Source: Myxococcota bacterium
Lineage (GTDB): Bacteria > Myxococcota > B64-G9
Direction: 5' to 3'
Assembly: GCA_022710975.1 (NCBI GenBank)
Contig: JAKLGA010000004.1
Location: 365,084 to 429,083 of the forward strand
Length of the DNA stretch: 64,000 nucleotides
The notes under the pieces were generated by a model. The model saw only the letters and a list, made by a program, of their open reading frames with translations. It did no database searches and had not been told where the DNA came from. Positions 42,196-50,323 of the stretch are shown piece after piece; within the stretch, counting starts at the first letter, position 1; each line of letters opens with the position of its first letter. The position numbers were made by a program, and so were the translations under genes.

Positions 42196-42936
42196 TTGCG
42201 CTGGACGGTGCTCACGCTGTTCCCCTCGGTGTTCGACTCCATCTGCACGGCCAGCCTGTTCGGCAAGGCCGTCGAGGCCGGGGTGATCCAGGTCCGGCCG
42301 GTCGACATCCGGGATCACGCCGAGGGCAAGCACCGCAGCGTCGATGACTCGCCCTTCGGCGGCGGCGTCGGCATGGTGCTCAGGGTGGAGCCGGTGGCGC
42401 GCGCCCTCGAGGCCGTGCGGGCGGACGATCCGGCCGTGCACGTGGTGCTGCTGACCCCGCAGGGCAGGCTGCTCGACCAGGCCAGGGTGGGCGAGCTGGC
42501 GGGGCACGCCCACGTGGCGCTCCTGTGCGGGCGCTACGAGGGCGTGGACGACCGCATCTGCGGCCTGGTGGACGAGGAGCTGTCCGTCGGCGACTACGTG
42601 CTGTCCGGCGGCGAGCCGGCGGCCTGGGTGGTGATGGACGCCGTCTGCCGGCTGGTGCCCGGCGTGCTGGGCAAGGCCGAGTCCACGCTGGAGGAGTCGC
42701 ACGGCGCCGCGGGCCTGCTGGAGTACCCCCAGTACACCCGGCCGCGGGAGTTCCGCGGACAGGCGGTGCCGGAGGTGCTGCTCAGCGGCGACCACGCCGC
42801 CATCGCCCGCTGGCGGCGGCGGCAGGCCATCGTGCGCACGGCCGAGAGGCGGCCGGACCTCCTCGCCCGGGCGGACCTGAGCGAGGAGGAGCGTGTGTGG
42901 ATCGAACAGCTCGGGCGCGTGCCCGGGCGAGGTTGA
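42196..42936 (+). CDS. trmD: tRNA (guanine-N1)-methyltransferase
   Basis: TrmD methylates G37 of tRNAs using SAM bound in a deep trefoil knot. Conserved parts: LTLFPSVFD near the start, RDHAEGKHRSVDDSPFGGGVGMV, LLCGRYEGVDDRI, and DYVLSGGEPAAWVVMDAVCRLVPGVLG (knot). I chose the TTG at 42196, eight bases after GAGGGAG; a GTG at 42175 that overlaps the rimM stop (GTGA) is a reasonable alternative and would add seven residues. Confidence 0.95.
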   Translation: MRWTVLTLFPSVFDSICTASLFGKAVEAGVIQVRPVDIRDHAEGKHRSVDDSPFGGGVGMVLRVEPVARALEAVRADDPAVHVVLLTPQGRLLDQARVGELAGHAHVALLCGRYEGVDDRICGLVDEELSVGDYVLSGGEPAAWVVMDAVCRLVPGVLGKAESTLEESHGAAGLLEYPQYTRPREFRGQAVPEVLLSGDHAAIARWRRRQAIVRTAERRPDLLARADLSEEERVWIEQLGRVPGRG

Positions 42937-42943
42937 CGAGCCG

Positions 42944-42960
42944 ACCCCCGTAGCGGGGGT
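42944..42960 (+). promoter_or_regulatory. Hairpin between trmD and rplS
   Basis: ACCCCC-GTAGC-GGGGGT forms a six-pair GC hairpin eight bases after the trmD stop, about 32 bases before the rplS start. With no T-run it is not a terminator; it could be a processing or translational control element for the bL19 gene. Confidence 0.4.
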
Positions 42961-42992
42961 TGCTGGTTCTCGGGTGACGCAAGGAGGAGACG

Positions 42993-43331
42993 ATGAAGGT
43001 CCTGGAGCAACTTGAGAAGTCCTGCCAGAAGGAGAAGCCTGACAGCTTCCGGATCGGCGACACGGTCCGGGTCCACCTGCGCGTGGTGGAAGGCGACAAG
43101 GAGCGCGTGCAGGTGTTCGAGGGCGTGGTGATCAAGCGCAAGCGGGGCGGCACCGGCGCTTCGTTCACCGTGCGCAAGGTGTCCTACGGCGTGGGCGTGG
43201 AGCGCATCTTCCCCGTCCACTCCCCGCGCATCGAGAAGATCGAGGTCGTGCGCTCGGGCCGCGTGCGGCGGTCCAAGCTGTACTACCTGCGCGACCTGCG
43301 CGGCAAGGCCGCCAGGCTGAAGGAGAGCTGA
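42993..43331 (+). CDS. rplS: 50S ribosomal protein bL19
   Basis: A 112-residue protein at the 30S-50S interface. The ATG at 42993 follows [38 protein letters not shown], then [24 protein letters not shown] and the basic [20 protein letters not shown] end are the standard bL19 sequence. Confidence 0.98.
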   Translation: MKVLEQLEKSCQKEKPDSFRIGDTVRVHLRVVEGDKERVQVFEGVVIKRKRGGTGASFTVRKVSYGVGVERIFPVHSPRIEKIEVVRSGRVRRSKLYYLRDLRGKAARLKES

Positions 43332-43379
43332 TCGGCGCTCGTCCGGGTCCACCCGCGAGGGGGGCCCCGAGGGGGTTCC

Positions 43380-45596
43380 GTGCTCTTCACCGAGCTCGTT
43401 TGCCAGGGCGTCCGGAACTTCGGGCAAACCCACCGGTTCCCGCTGGGGCCGGGCCTCACTGCCTTCGTGGCAGGTGCGGGCGGGGGGAAGAGCACCCTGG
43501 TCGAGCTGGTGCTCCACCTGCTCTACCCTGATCCCACCGAGCCGAGCACCGAGGCCTTCCGCGCCCCGGGCTCCGACGTGTGCCGGGCGGCGCTGTGCCT
43601 GCAGGACGAGCACGGCCAGACCTTCCGTCTGGTCAAGGACCTCCTCAAGGGCTCGATGGCCCTGATGCAGCTCGACCCCGCCGGTGGCCCGCCGCGCACC
43701 GTGTCGGCCGCGGCGGCCGAGATCGGCCAGTACCTGTCGGCCAGCCTGCACCTGCCGCAGCGCGACGTGTTCGAGGGGGTGTTCGTCACCCGGCAGACGA
43801 GCCTGCCGTCCCGCGCCCCGCGCCGGGCCCCGGCCGCGCCGGAGGGGGAGGAGGAGCCCTCCCAGCCCGGCGGCAAGGGCAAGTTCGTGGGCGTGCGCTC
43901 CGGCAAGGTCATGACGGCCTCCCGCAAGCTGCCGCCCTCCAAGCACGCCGGGGACGGGGACGACGGCCCGAGCTTCCCGGGCTACCAGGGCGGCGGCGAA
44001 GAGGAGCTCGGCGACGCCGTCCTGCCCGACGATCCGGCCGAGCTGCGGTCCCAGATCGAGACCCTGGACCGGGACCTCAAGCTGGCCCGCGAGGTGGACG
44101 AGCTGCAGTTCAAGCTCGACGGCCTGCAGGGCGAGCTGTTCAAGCTCGACCAGCGCCTCAAGGGCCAGCACGAGGCCGAGCAGCGCGTGCAGCAGGCCGA
44201 GGAGGCGGTGGCCGCCTTCAAGAACCTCGAAACGCTGCCGGCTGACTTCGAGACCCGCCTGAAGGACTACGAGGCGGCCAAGGCCCGGCTGGACCGTGAC
44301 TCGGTCCGGCTGGACGACGAGCAGCACCGCTGGCAGGAGAAGAGCGAGGCGGAGGCGCCCCCGCCGCTCAAGCAGAACAAGGGCTTCATGCTGGGGCTCA
44401 CCGGAGGGGTGCTGGCCACGGCCGTGGGCGCGGTGGGCTTCTTCGAGCTTGAGCCGCTGCGCTGGGTGGCGCTGCTGAACCTGCTCGGGTTCGGCCTGGC
44501 GCTCGTGGTGGCGCTCAGGCACATCGACGCCATCATGTCCGTGGAGCGCGCCCAGAAGCGCCTGGCGACCATCGACGAGCGGCGGCAGAAGCTGCTGCGG
44601 CAGTTCGAGGTCGAGACGGCCCTGGTGCGCAAGACCATGAAGGACGCCGGCGTGGAGAAGCCGGCCCAGGTGCTGGAGCTGTTCGCCAAGCGCAAGGCGG
44701 CCAAGGCCGATCTGGAGGTCGCGCGCCAGGCCATGGCCCAGCGCGCCGCGGAGGCCGGCCTGGGCGAGGTGCAGGCCCGCCGGGCCGAGCTCAAGGGCCA
44801 GGTGGACGAGCTGGAGGCCAGGCTGGCCTCCTCCGCCTCGCTGATGATGAGCCCCGGGGACATGGAGGCCCGCCTGGAGGCCCTGCGGGCCAAGCTCGCC
44901 CGGCGCGAGGCGGCCTCCGGCCAGGAGGCCGGTGGGGCCTTCGGGGCACCGCCCGTCGGGGGCGCCGGGGAGGCGGGCGACGGTCTCGGCGGCGGCTTCG
45001 ACCCGTCCGAGCTGGGCGCGCCGCCGGGCGCCCTGGGCGGCAAGGGCGGCAAGCCGGCCGGCAAGGGTCGCATGCTGGCGCCCTCGGCCCTGGACGCCTT
45101 CGGCGACCCGGGCGGTGGGCAGGAGGCCGGCGCGGCGGAGGCGCCCGGCGCGGCCGGTCCCGAGGTGTGCGAGCAGCTCGTGCGCTTGGCCGAGGATCTC
45201 TTCCTGCAGGACGCCGAGCGGCTGGCCGCGCTGCTCACCCCGCGCGGGAGCCAGTTCGCCGCGGCGCTCACCGGCGGGGCCGTCTCCCGGCTGAGCCTCT
45301 CGCCGCGGCGCGAGGTGGGCTGCCTGGACCCGGCCGGCGGGGAGCGCGGGCTGGGCGAGCTCGCGCCCGAGCTCCAGGACCGCGTCTACCTCGCACTCAA
45401 GGCGGCGGTGCTGGAGGCCTGGAGCCGCACGGCGCAGGTGCCGATCCTGCTGGACGATCCCTTCCGCCCGGGCGATCCACAGCTCGTCGAGCTGCAGTGC
45501 CGCCTGATGGCCGGGCTGGCCCGGCTGACCCAGGTGATCCTGCTGACCGCCTCGGTCGAGCAGACCCAGCATGCCACGGCGTCCTTCAGCCTGTGA
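43380..45596 (+). CDS. Membrane-embedded coiled-coil ATPase (YhaN/SMC-like)
   Basis: A 738-residue protein built like SMC/RecF-type ATPases: an N-terminal half-site with Walker A GAGGGKST (residues 32-39), coiled-coil arms (about 215-330 and 385-520, rich in Glu, Lys, Leu), and a C-terminal half-site with a signature-like GELAPELQDRVYLALKAA and Walker B PILLDDPF near 688-694. Between the coiled coils lie two hydrophobic helices (about 336-381: GFMLGLTGGVLATAVGAVGFF and WVALLNLLGFGLALVVAL), as in YhaN-type proteins. Pro/Gly-rich inserts follow the N-domain and precede the C-domain. It starts with GTG in the ribosomal-protein operon, 48 bases after rplS, and overlaps rnhB. Role unknown; DNA- or envelope-related functions are both possible. 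Confidence 0.75.
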   Translation: MLFTELVCQGVRNFGQTHRFPLGPGLTAFVAGAGGGKSTLVELVLHLLYPDPTEPSTEAFRAPGSDVCRAALCLQDEHGQTFRLVKDLLKGSMALMQLDPAGGPPRTVSAAAAEIGQYLSASLHLPQRDVFEGVFVTRQTSLPSRAPRRAPAAPEGEEEPSQPGGKGKFVGVRSGKVMTASRKLPPSKHAGDGDDGPSFPGYQGGGEEELGDAVLPDDPAELRSQIETLDRDLKLAREVDELQFKLDGLQGELFKLDQRLKGQHEAEQRVQQAEEAVAAFKNLETLPADFETRLKDYEAAKARLDRDSVRLDDEQHRWQEKSEAEAPPPLKQNKGFMLGLTGGVLATAVGAVGFFELEPLRWVALLNLLGFGLALVVALRHIDAIMSVERAQKRLATIDERRQKLLRQFEVETALVRKTMKDAGVEKPAQVLELFAKRKAAKADLEVARQAMAQRAAEAGLGEVQARRAELKGQVDELEARLASSASLMMSPGDMEARLEALRAKLARREAASGQEAGGAFGAPPVGGAGEAGDGLGGGFDPSELGAPPGALGGKGGKPAGKGRMLAPSALDAFGDPGGGQEAGAAEAPGAAGPEVCEQLVRLAEDLFLQDAERLAALLTPRGSQFAAALTGGAVSRLSLSPRREVGCLDPAGGERGLGELAPELQDRVYLALKAAVLEAWSRTAQVPILLDDPFRPGDPQLVELQCRLMAGLARLTQVILLTASVEQTQHATASFSL

Positions 45597-46329
45597 GCCC
45601 CCCGAGCTGTTCGGGCGCGGCGCCCCGGGTTGCGGTCCCGCGGGCTGCGGCGAGCTCGAGGGCTGGGCGGCCGCCCGCGGCTGGCGCGTGGTGGTCGGGG
45701 TGGACGAGGTGGGCCGGGGGCCGCTGGCCGGGCCGGTGGTGGCGGCCGCGGTGGCGCTGCGGGTCGATCAGCTCATCCCCGGGCTGAACGACTCCAAGAA
45801 ACTGAGCCCGGCCCAGCGCGAGCGGCTCGACGGCGCCGTGCGCCAGGGGGCGCTCGCCTTCGGCCTGGGGCGGGTCGAGCCCGCCCGCATCGACGAGGTG
45901 AACATCCGCCGGGCCGCGCTCGAGGCCATGTCGCTCGCCTTCGGCGAGCTGCTGCAGGCGTGCAAGCCGGGCGGGGTGATGCCGGACGGGGTCCTGGTCG
46001 ACGGGCTGGACGTGTTCCCCTGGCCCGCGGGGGCCCCTGCGCTCCCGGTCAAGGCCTTCGTGCGCGGGGACGGCCGCAGCCGGGCCGTCGCCGCGGCCTC
46101 CATCGTGGCCAAGGTGCACCGGGACGGGCTCATGCGGGCCTACCACGCGCGCTGGCCGATGTACGGCTTCGACCAGCACATGGGCTACCCCACCGCGGCC
46201 CACCAGGCCGCGCTCCGCCAGCACGGCCCGTGCGAGATCCACCGCCGATCCTTCCACGGCGTGCTGCCCGACCAGGACCTCTCGGTCGGTCGACGCGCGA
46301 TGCATCACCAGGACGAGGAGAGCTCATGA
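45571..46329 (+). CDS. rnhB: Ribonuclease HII
   Basis: RNase HII removes ribonucleotides and RNA from RNA-DNA hybrids. The catalytic DEVGRGPLAGPVVAAAV motif is near residue 44, with Lys-Leu-Ser (SKKLSPAQRERL) and the later Asp in LVDGLDVFP; the fourth acidic residue is in ASIVAKVHRDGLM. The C-terminus (YGFDQHMGYPTAAH) is normal. It starts with ATG 45571 inside the end of the upstream ATPase gene (26-base overlap) and its stop overlaps the next ATG. Confidence 0.96.
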   Translation: MPRRPSACEPPELFGRGAPGCGPAGCGELEGWAAARGWRVVVGVDEVGRGPLAGPVVAAAVALRVDQLIPGLNDSKKLSPAQRERLDGAVRQGALAFGLGRVEPARIDEVNIRRAALEAMSLAFGELLQACKPGGVMPDGVLVDGLDVFPWPAGAPALPVKAFVRGDGRSRAVAAASIVAKVHRDGLMRAYHARWPMYGFDQHMGYPTAAHQAALRQHGPCEIHRRSFHGVLPDQDLSVGRRAMHHQDEESS

Positions 46330-47255
46330 AGAGGCTGATGGCAGTCGCGTTCCCGGTGCTCCTGCTGCCTGCCCTGTGCGGATGCTCGGGCGGCGGCAGC
46401 CCCTGGCAAGAGGTCGCGGCCTTCGAGGACGACTACTCCCTCGAGGATCTGTGGGTGTTCGGGCCGGACGACGTCTGGGCCGTGGGCCAGACCATCCGAC
46501 GTTTCGACGGCACGGACTGGAGGCAGCAGCCCACGGATGCCTATGCCGGGTTCACGGCCATCTGGGGGTTCTCCCCGGAGGACGCGTGGATCGCGGGCGG
46601 GGATACCTTGCTGCACTGGGACGGGAGCGGCCTGACGAGGACGGATCTGGGAGCCCAGGGCATGCAGGCTGCCACGGCCATCTGGGGGCTCGCCCCCGAT
46701 CGGCTCTGGATCGTGGGCGACGACGCGACGGTCCTGCACTGGGATGGGAGCACCTGGAGCCGCAGCAACATCCCCTGCAGCTCCAACACCTCGATCTTCG
46801 GTTTCTCGGAGGACGACCTGTGGACCCAGGGGACCTTCGGGACCTGCCACTACGACGGCAGCACCTGGGAGGAGGTCGAGCTCGAGGTCTGGGGCGGCGG
46901 CGGCGATGTGTTCGGCTTCTCGGCGGGGGACGTCTGGGTGGTGGCCGAGAGCGCCGAGGCTGCCCACTGGGACGGGGCGCAGTGGACGACCTACGAGAAC
47001 GAGGACTTCGTGGGTGAGCTGAGCAGCCTGTGGGGGGCGCAGAGCGATGACCTCTGGGGGGTGGGGACCGCGGGTGCCATCGCCCACTTCGACGGCCGGG
47101 GTTGGAGCGAGGTCACTCACCAGGTCATCGGCAGCCCTTTCCTGCGCATGTTCAACGCGGTGCACGGCAGCTCGGCCCAGGAGGTCTGGGCCGTGGGCAC
47201 GGAGATGGGCGCCAACCGCAACTGCTCGCTGGTATATCGCTACCAGTCGGATTAG
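46326..47255 (+). CDS. Lipoprotein with six to seven propeller repeats
   Basis: A 309-residue lipoprotein (signal sequence ending ALCGCSG). It consists of repeats of about 38 residues with the pattern xGxSxxDVWxVGxxGxxxHxDGxxW: FGPDDVWAVGQ, GFSPEDAWIAGG, GLAPDRLWIVGD, GFSEDDLWTQGT, GFSAGDVWVVAE, GAQSDDLWGVGT and GSSAQEVWAVGT. This seven-fold DVWAVG pattern is a beta-propeller abundant in Myxococcota. Its ATG overlaps the rnhB stop. Function unknown. Confidence 0.8.
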   Translation: MKRLMAVAFPVLLLPALCGCSGGGSPWQEVAAFEDDYSLEDLWVFGPDDVWAVGQTIRRFDGTDWRQQPTDAYAGFTAIWGFSPEDAWIAGGDTLLHWDGSGLTRTDLGAQGMQAATAIWGLAPDRLWIVGDDATVLHWDGSTWSRSNIPCSSNTSIFGFSEDDLWTQGTFGTCHYDGSTWEEVELEVWGGGGDVFGFSAGDVWVVAESAEAAHWDGAQWTTYENEDFVGELSSLWGAQSDDLWGVGTAGAIAHFDGRGWSEVTHQVIGSPFLRMFNAVHGSSAQEVWAVGTEMGANRNCSLVYRYQSD

Positions 47256-47348
47256 CCGCCCAGGTGCAACCGCCCAAGTGCCGCGTTGAGATCGCCTGAC
47301 CCCATATCCCCATGTCCTTGAGGTACCAGCCCGAGAAGTAAGATGGCT

Positions 47349-48926
47349 TCAAGCGCTGAGGCGAGGTCCGCGGCGCCGGAGCAGGAGAGCGCCCGCGCCC
47401 AGGGCGAGCACAGCGGCGAGCCGGTAGAACCAGGAATCGGCGGACAGGCAGTCGATGCCTGGAGCGTAGCCGTTGAGGGGCTCCCGGGCGATGACCGAGG
47501 CCCATAGAGAGCCCCAGCTGGTGAAACCAGGGAAAGACCACCAGACAGAAGGATCGATCGGACTCGGGAGCTTGAAGGGGAGCAGCAGCACCCCAGGCAC
47601 CTGGACCAGCAGACCCAGACCTACGAGGATCTTGGCCGCAGTCCATAGCCTCCGACCTGCGCGAGCCAATCCGTAGGCCGCCGCCAGCGCTAGGACCGAT
47701 ACGAGCGGGAGATGGTAACGCGGCCCATAGGACCATTCGGACCACCACTGCCACCAGGCACCGTAGACGAGCAGGACCACCCCCACCAAAGCCAGGACCA
47801 GCCAGAGAAGCCAGCGGTGGTCAGCCTTCAGATTCCTGAATCCCACCACCGATAGCGCCAGGAAGGGGAAGAACCACAGGAGCCCCGCGCCCGGGCTGAA
47901 GAGTGGCCCTGGCAACCCTTCTGGGAGGTGTCTGGCCAGGAACAGCATCAGCTGGTTGGCTCCGGGAATCACCAGCCAGCTTGCGAACCGCAGCCAGTTC
48001 CATAGCAGCAGAACGCCGGCGCTGATGGCGAGCGGCAGGCAGAACCAAGCGAGCATCCCCAGGGTGGCTCGCAGGGTCGTGCGCTGCATGGCGATGCAGA
48101 GCAGGGTGACCCCGATCACCAGGGCGATGGGCGCCAGGTCGGGACGCACCAGGGCGGACAGGCTCGCGAAGGTGCCGCACACGACCACCCGGCGGCGGTC
48201 GAGGGCGAGCCGGAGGTGGATGACTTGGTGGATGGCAGCCGCGACGGCAAGGGTAGCCAGGGGCTGCGTCCAGCAGGTGCCTGCGAAGTAGAACACAGGC
48301 GATGCGATCCCCAGGGCCGCCGAGCTCCACAGCGCGATCCGCAGGCCGAGACCCAGGGCCAGGCACGAGAGGAAGAACACCATCACCGTGGCGGCCGAGG
48401 CCAGCGGTGCCACCAGGGTGAAGGCTTGCACCCGGGCATCCTGGTGCAGCAACCTTCTCCGTTCGCTGTCGCTCAGGCCCTTGAGTTGATCGATGCGCTC
48501 TTGATCTCGCAGCCCGTTCGGCTCGAACTCAGGACCGATGTGAAATTCTGGGTTGTCGCTGAAGGCTGTCTGGAAGTGGGCCGTCAGGGGTGCGGGCTCA
48601 CCCTGCGAGAGGAGGTGCTCCGCCATCGAGCCCAAGGCCACCAGGGGAGCAGCGGCCAGGGGCATGCCCGGCCACAGGGCGGACTGGATTTCGCCCTGGG
48701 AGTTGCGCAGGCTGAAGAACTTCCCGGGGTTGAAGGACAGCGCCACCGAGCCCCTCTCGATGATGCCCAGGGTGACGTCGAGGTTCACCTCGTTATCCGC
48801 CACGGCCAGGCCTCGGGTAGTCAGCAAGTACAGACCCAGGGAGAGCAAGAAGACTGGCAGGGCCAGGTTTCGGGCGGCCGCCGCCGGCGGATCCGGAGCA
48901 GGGAGATCGTCGGCCGGCGGAGCCAT
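47349..48926 (-). CDS. GT-C-type polytopic membrane protein
   Basis: A 525-residue integral membrane protein with about 10-12 hydrophobic helices. The first periplasmic loop carries ADNEVNLDVTLGIIERGSVAL, where the Asp-Asn-Glu near the first helix is the position of the catalytic acidic motif in GT-C glycosyltransferases (PMT/ArnT-type), so transfer of a sugar from a lipid-phosphate donor is plausible. No named family was recognised. It lies three bases after the srkA stop, so the two are probably co-transcribed. The ATG at 48926 is preceded by GAGGCG. Confidence 0.65.
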   Translation of the reverse strand: MAPPADDLPAPDPPAAAARNLALPVFLLSLGLYLLTTRGLAVADNEVNLDVTLGIIERGSVALSFNPGKFFSLRNSQGEIQSALWPGMPLAAAPLVALGSMAEHLLSQGEPAPLTAHFQTAFSDNPEFHIGPEFEPNGLRDQERIDQLKGLSDSERRRLLHQDARVQAFTLVAPLASAATVMVFFLSCLALGLGLRIALWSSAALGIASPVFYFAGTCWTQPLATLAVAAAIHQVIHLRLALDRRRVVVCGTFASLSALVRPDLAPIALVIGVTLLCIAMQRTTLRATLGMLAWFCLPLAISAGVLLLWNWLRFASWLVIPGANQLMLFLARHLPEGLPGPLFSPGAGLLWFFPFLALSVVGFRNLKADHRWLLWLVLALVGVVLLVYGAWWQWWSEWSYGPRYHLPLVSVLALAAAYGLARAGRRLWTAAKILVGLGLLVQVPGVLLLPFKLPSPIDPSVWWSFPGFTSWGSLWASVIAREPLNGYAPGIDCLSADSWFYRLAAVLALGAGALLLRRRGPRLSA

Positions 48927-48929
48927 GGC

Positions 48930-49919
48930 TCAGGGCGCCTCGTTGTCGATGCGGGCGATCTGTTCCCGCAGATCCTGGGCCTCCTGCTGCCAGTAGCGCA
49001 GCGTGCCGAAGTGGCCGAACGTCCGCTGGAAGGCGGGGTCCTTCCAGCGCCGGGCGATCCAGGCGCTGTAGCGGATGTAGCGCAGCGCCCGCAGCGGCTC
49101 CACCAGCCGCAGCCAGGCCGGGTCGAAGTCGCGCATCTCCGCGTAGGCCTCGCAGACGAGCGCGCGCTGGCGGTGGCCCTCCTGGTCCGAGGCGGCCGCC
49201 AGCAGCCAGATGTCCTGCACCGCCGGCCCGGTGCCGAAGTCGTCGAAGTCCAGGAAGGTGGCCCCGGCCTGGGACCAGAGCAGGTTGTTCAGGTGGCAGT
49301 CACCGTGGATGCGGTGGGTCGGCACCTCGAGGAACATGGGCCGGATGCGCTGGAGCAGCACGTCCACGGTCGAGGCGTACAGCTCCCGGACCTCCGGCGG
49401 CAGCGCCCCCTCGGCCTGCAGCCAGGCCAGGTTGTCCGCGCCGTAGGTGTCGGGGTCGATGCGCGGCCGGTCGGGCTCGGCCTGCCGCGCGCCCACGTTG
49501 TGGATGCGGGCCAGGTAGCGCCCCAGGATGCGGAGCTGCTCGTCACTGGGCTCCTCCGGGGCCCGGCCGCCCACCCGCGGGAAGAGCGCGTACAGGATGC
49601 CCTCCACCTCGCCGAGCGTACGGCCGGGCTCGAGCTCGAGCGGCGCCGCCACCGGCACCTCCTCCTCCTCCAGCTCCCGGAGGAAGCGGTGCTCGGCCAG
49701 GATGGCCTCCCGGCTCCAGCGCCCGGGGCGGTAGAACTTGCCCACCACCATGCGCTCGTCCTCGAGCTCGAGCTGGTACACCCGGTTCTCGTAGGAGTTG
49801 AGGATCAGGAAGCGGCCGGTGGCCCTCTGGCCGCGTACCTCGACCGCGTTGAGCACCTGCTCCGGGGTCAGGCGAAAGAAACGCTCGGCCAGCGGGTGGG
49901 TCTCCAGCGTGGGCTCCAT
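48930..49919 (-). CDS. srkA: Stress response kinase A (SrkA/RdoA-type)
   Basis: A 329-residue aminoglycoside-phosphotransferase-fold Ser/Thr kinase; E. coli SrkA protects against envelope stress and toxin-linked cell death. It matches over its length: YENRVYQLELEDERMVVGKFYRPGRW (ATP-binding Lys), HRIHGDCHLNNLLW (catalytic loop), TFLDFDDFGTGPAVQDIWLL (metal-binding Asp), and EPLRALRYIRYSAWIARRW near the end. The start ATG at 49919 follows GGAG. It sits after yraN in the same orientation. Confidence 0.9.
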   Translation of the reverse strand: MEPTLETHPLAERFFRLTPEQVLNAVEVRGQRATGRFLILNSYENRVYQLELEDERMVVGKFYRPGRWSREAILAEHRFLRELEEEEVPVAAPLELEPGRTLGEVEGILYALFPRVGGRAPEEPSDEQLRILGRYLARIHNVGARQAEPDRPRIDPDTYGADNLAWLQAEGALPPEVRELYASTVDVLLQRIRPMFLEVPTHRIHGDCHLNNLLWSQAGATFLDFDDFGTGPAVQDIWLLAAASDQEGHRQRALVCEAYAEMRDFDPAWLRLVEPLRALRYIRYSAWIARRWKDPAFQRTFGHFGTLRYWQQEAQDLREQIARIDNEAP

Positions 49920-49943
49920 GGGGGGCGGTGCTCCTGCCGGCGC

Positions 49944-50321
49944 TCAGCGGCCGGCCTCGAAGGCGTTCTGGTAGAGCTCGATGGCTCCCTCGGGGCCGAG
50001 GACCGCCACCACGTCGAACCGCAGCATGCGGTCGCGCACCCGGTGCAGCGCGCACCAGGCCAGGGCCGTGCGCACGATCTGCTGCTGCTTCTTGCGGGTC
50101 ACGGTGGCGGCCGGGTGCACCTGGTCGGGGTGGGAGCGGCTGCGCACCTCGACGAACACCAGCACCTCGCCGTCCTCGGCCACCAGGTCGATCTCCCCCA
50201 GCCGGTTGGTGGCGTTGCGCTCGACGATGCGGTAGCCGTGCGCTACCAGGTACTCCGCGGCCCGATCCTCGGCCGAGGCGCCCAGGCGGTGGCGGGGGTC
50301 CGCGGATCTCGACCGGTCCAT
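49944..50321 (-). CDS. yraN: YraN-family endonuclease-like protein
   Basis: A 125-residue UPF0102 protein with a restriction-endonuclease-like fold of unknown role. GASAEDRAAEYLVAHGYRIVERN and the nuclease-like GEIDLVAEDGEVLVFVEVRSRS (G-E-I-D-x-x-x-D...F-V-E-V-K/R) are its signature. The ATG at 50321 follows GAGGTGAAC; the upstream extension of the frame overlaps the preceding gene. A two-base gap separates it from the zinc-ribbon gene upstream. Confidence 0.93.
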   Translation of the reverse strand: MDRSRSADPRHRLGASAEDRAAEYLVAHGYRIVERNATNRLGEIDLVAEDGEVLVFVEVRSRSHPDQVHPAATVTRKKQQQIVRTALAWCALHRVRDRMLRFDVVAVLGPEGAIELYQNAFEAGR

Positions 50322-50323
50322 GT

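Noticed and set aside
42944..42960. Intrinsic terminator between trmD and rplS
   Set aside because: The hairpin is strong but no T-run follows, and rplS has no separate promoter, so the operon probably continues.
42594..45572. Minus-strand open frame of 992 codons
   Set aside because: Antisense to trmD, rplS and the coiled-coil ATPase, which carry all the conserved motifs.
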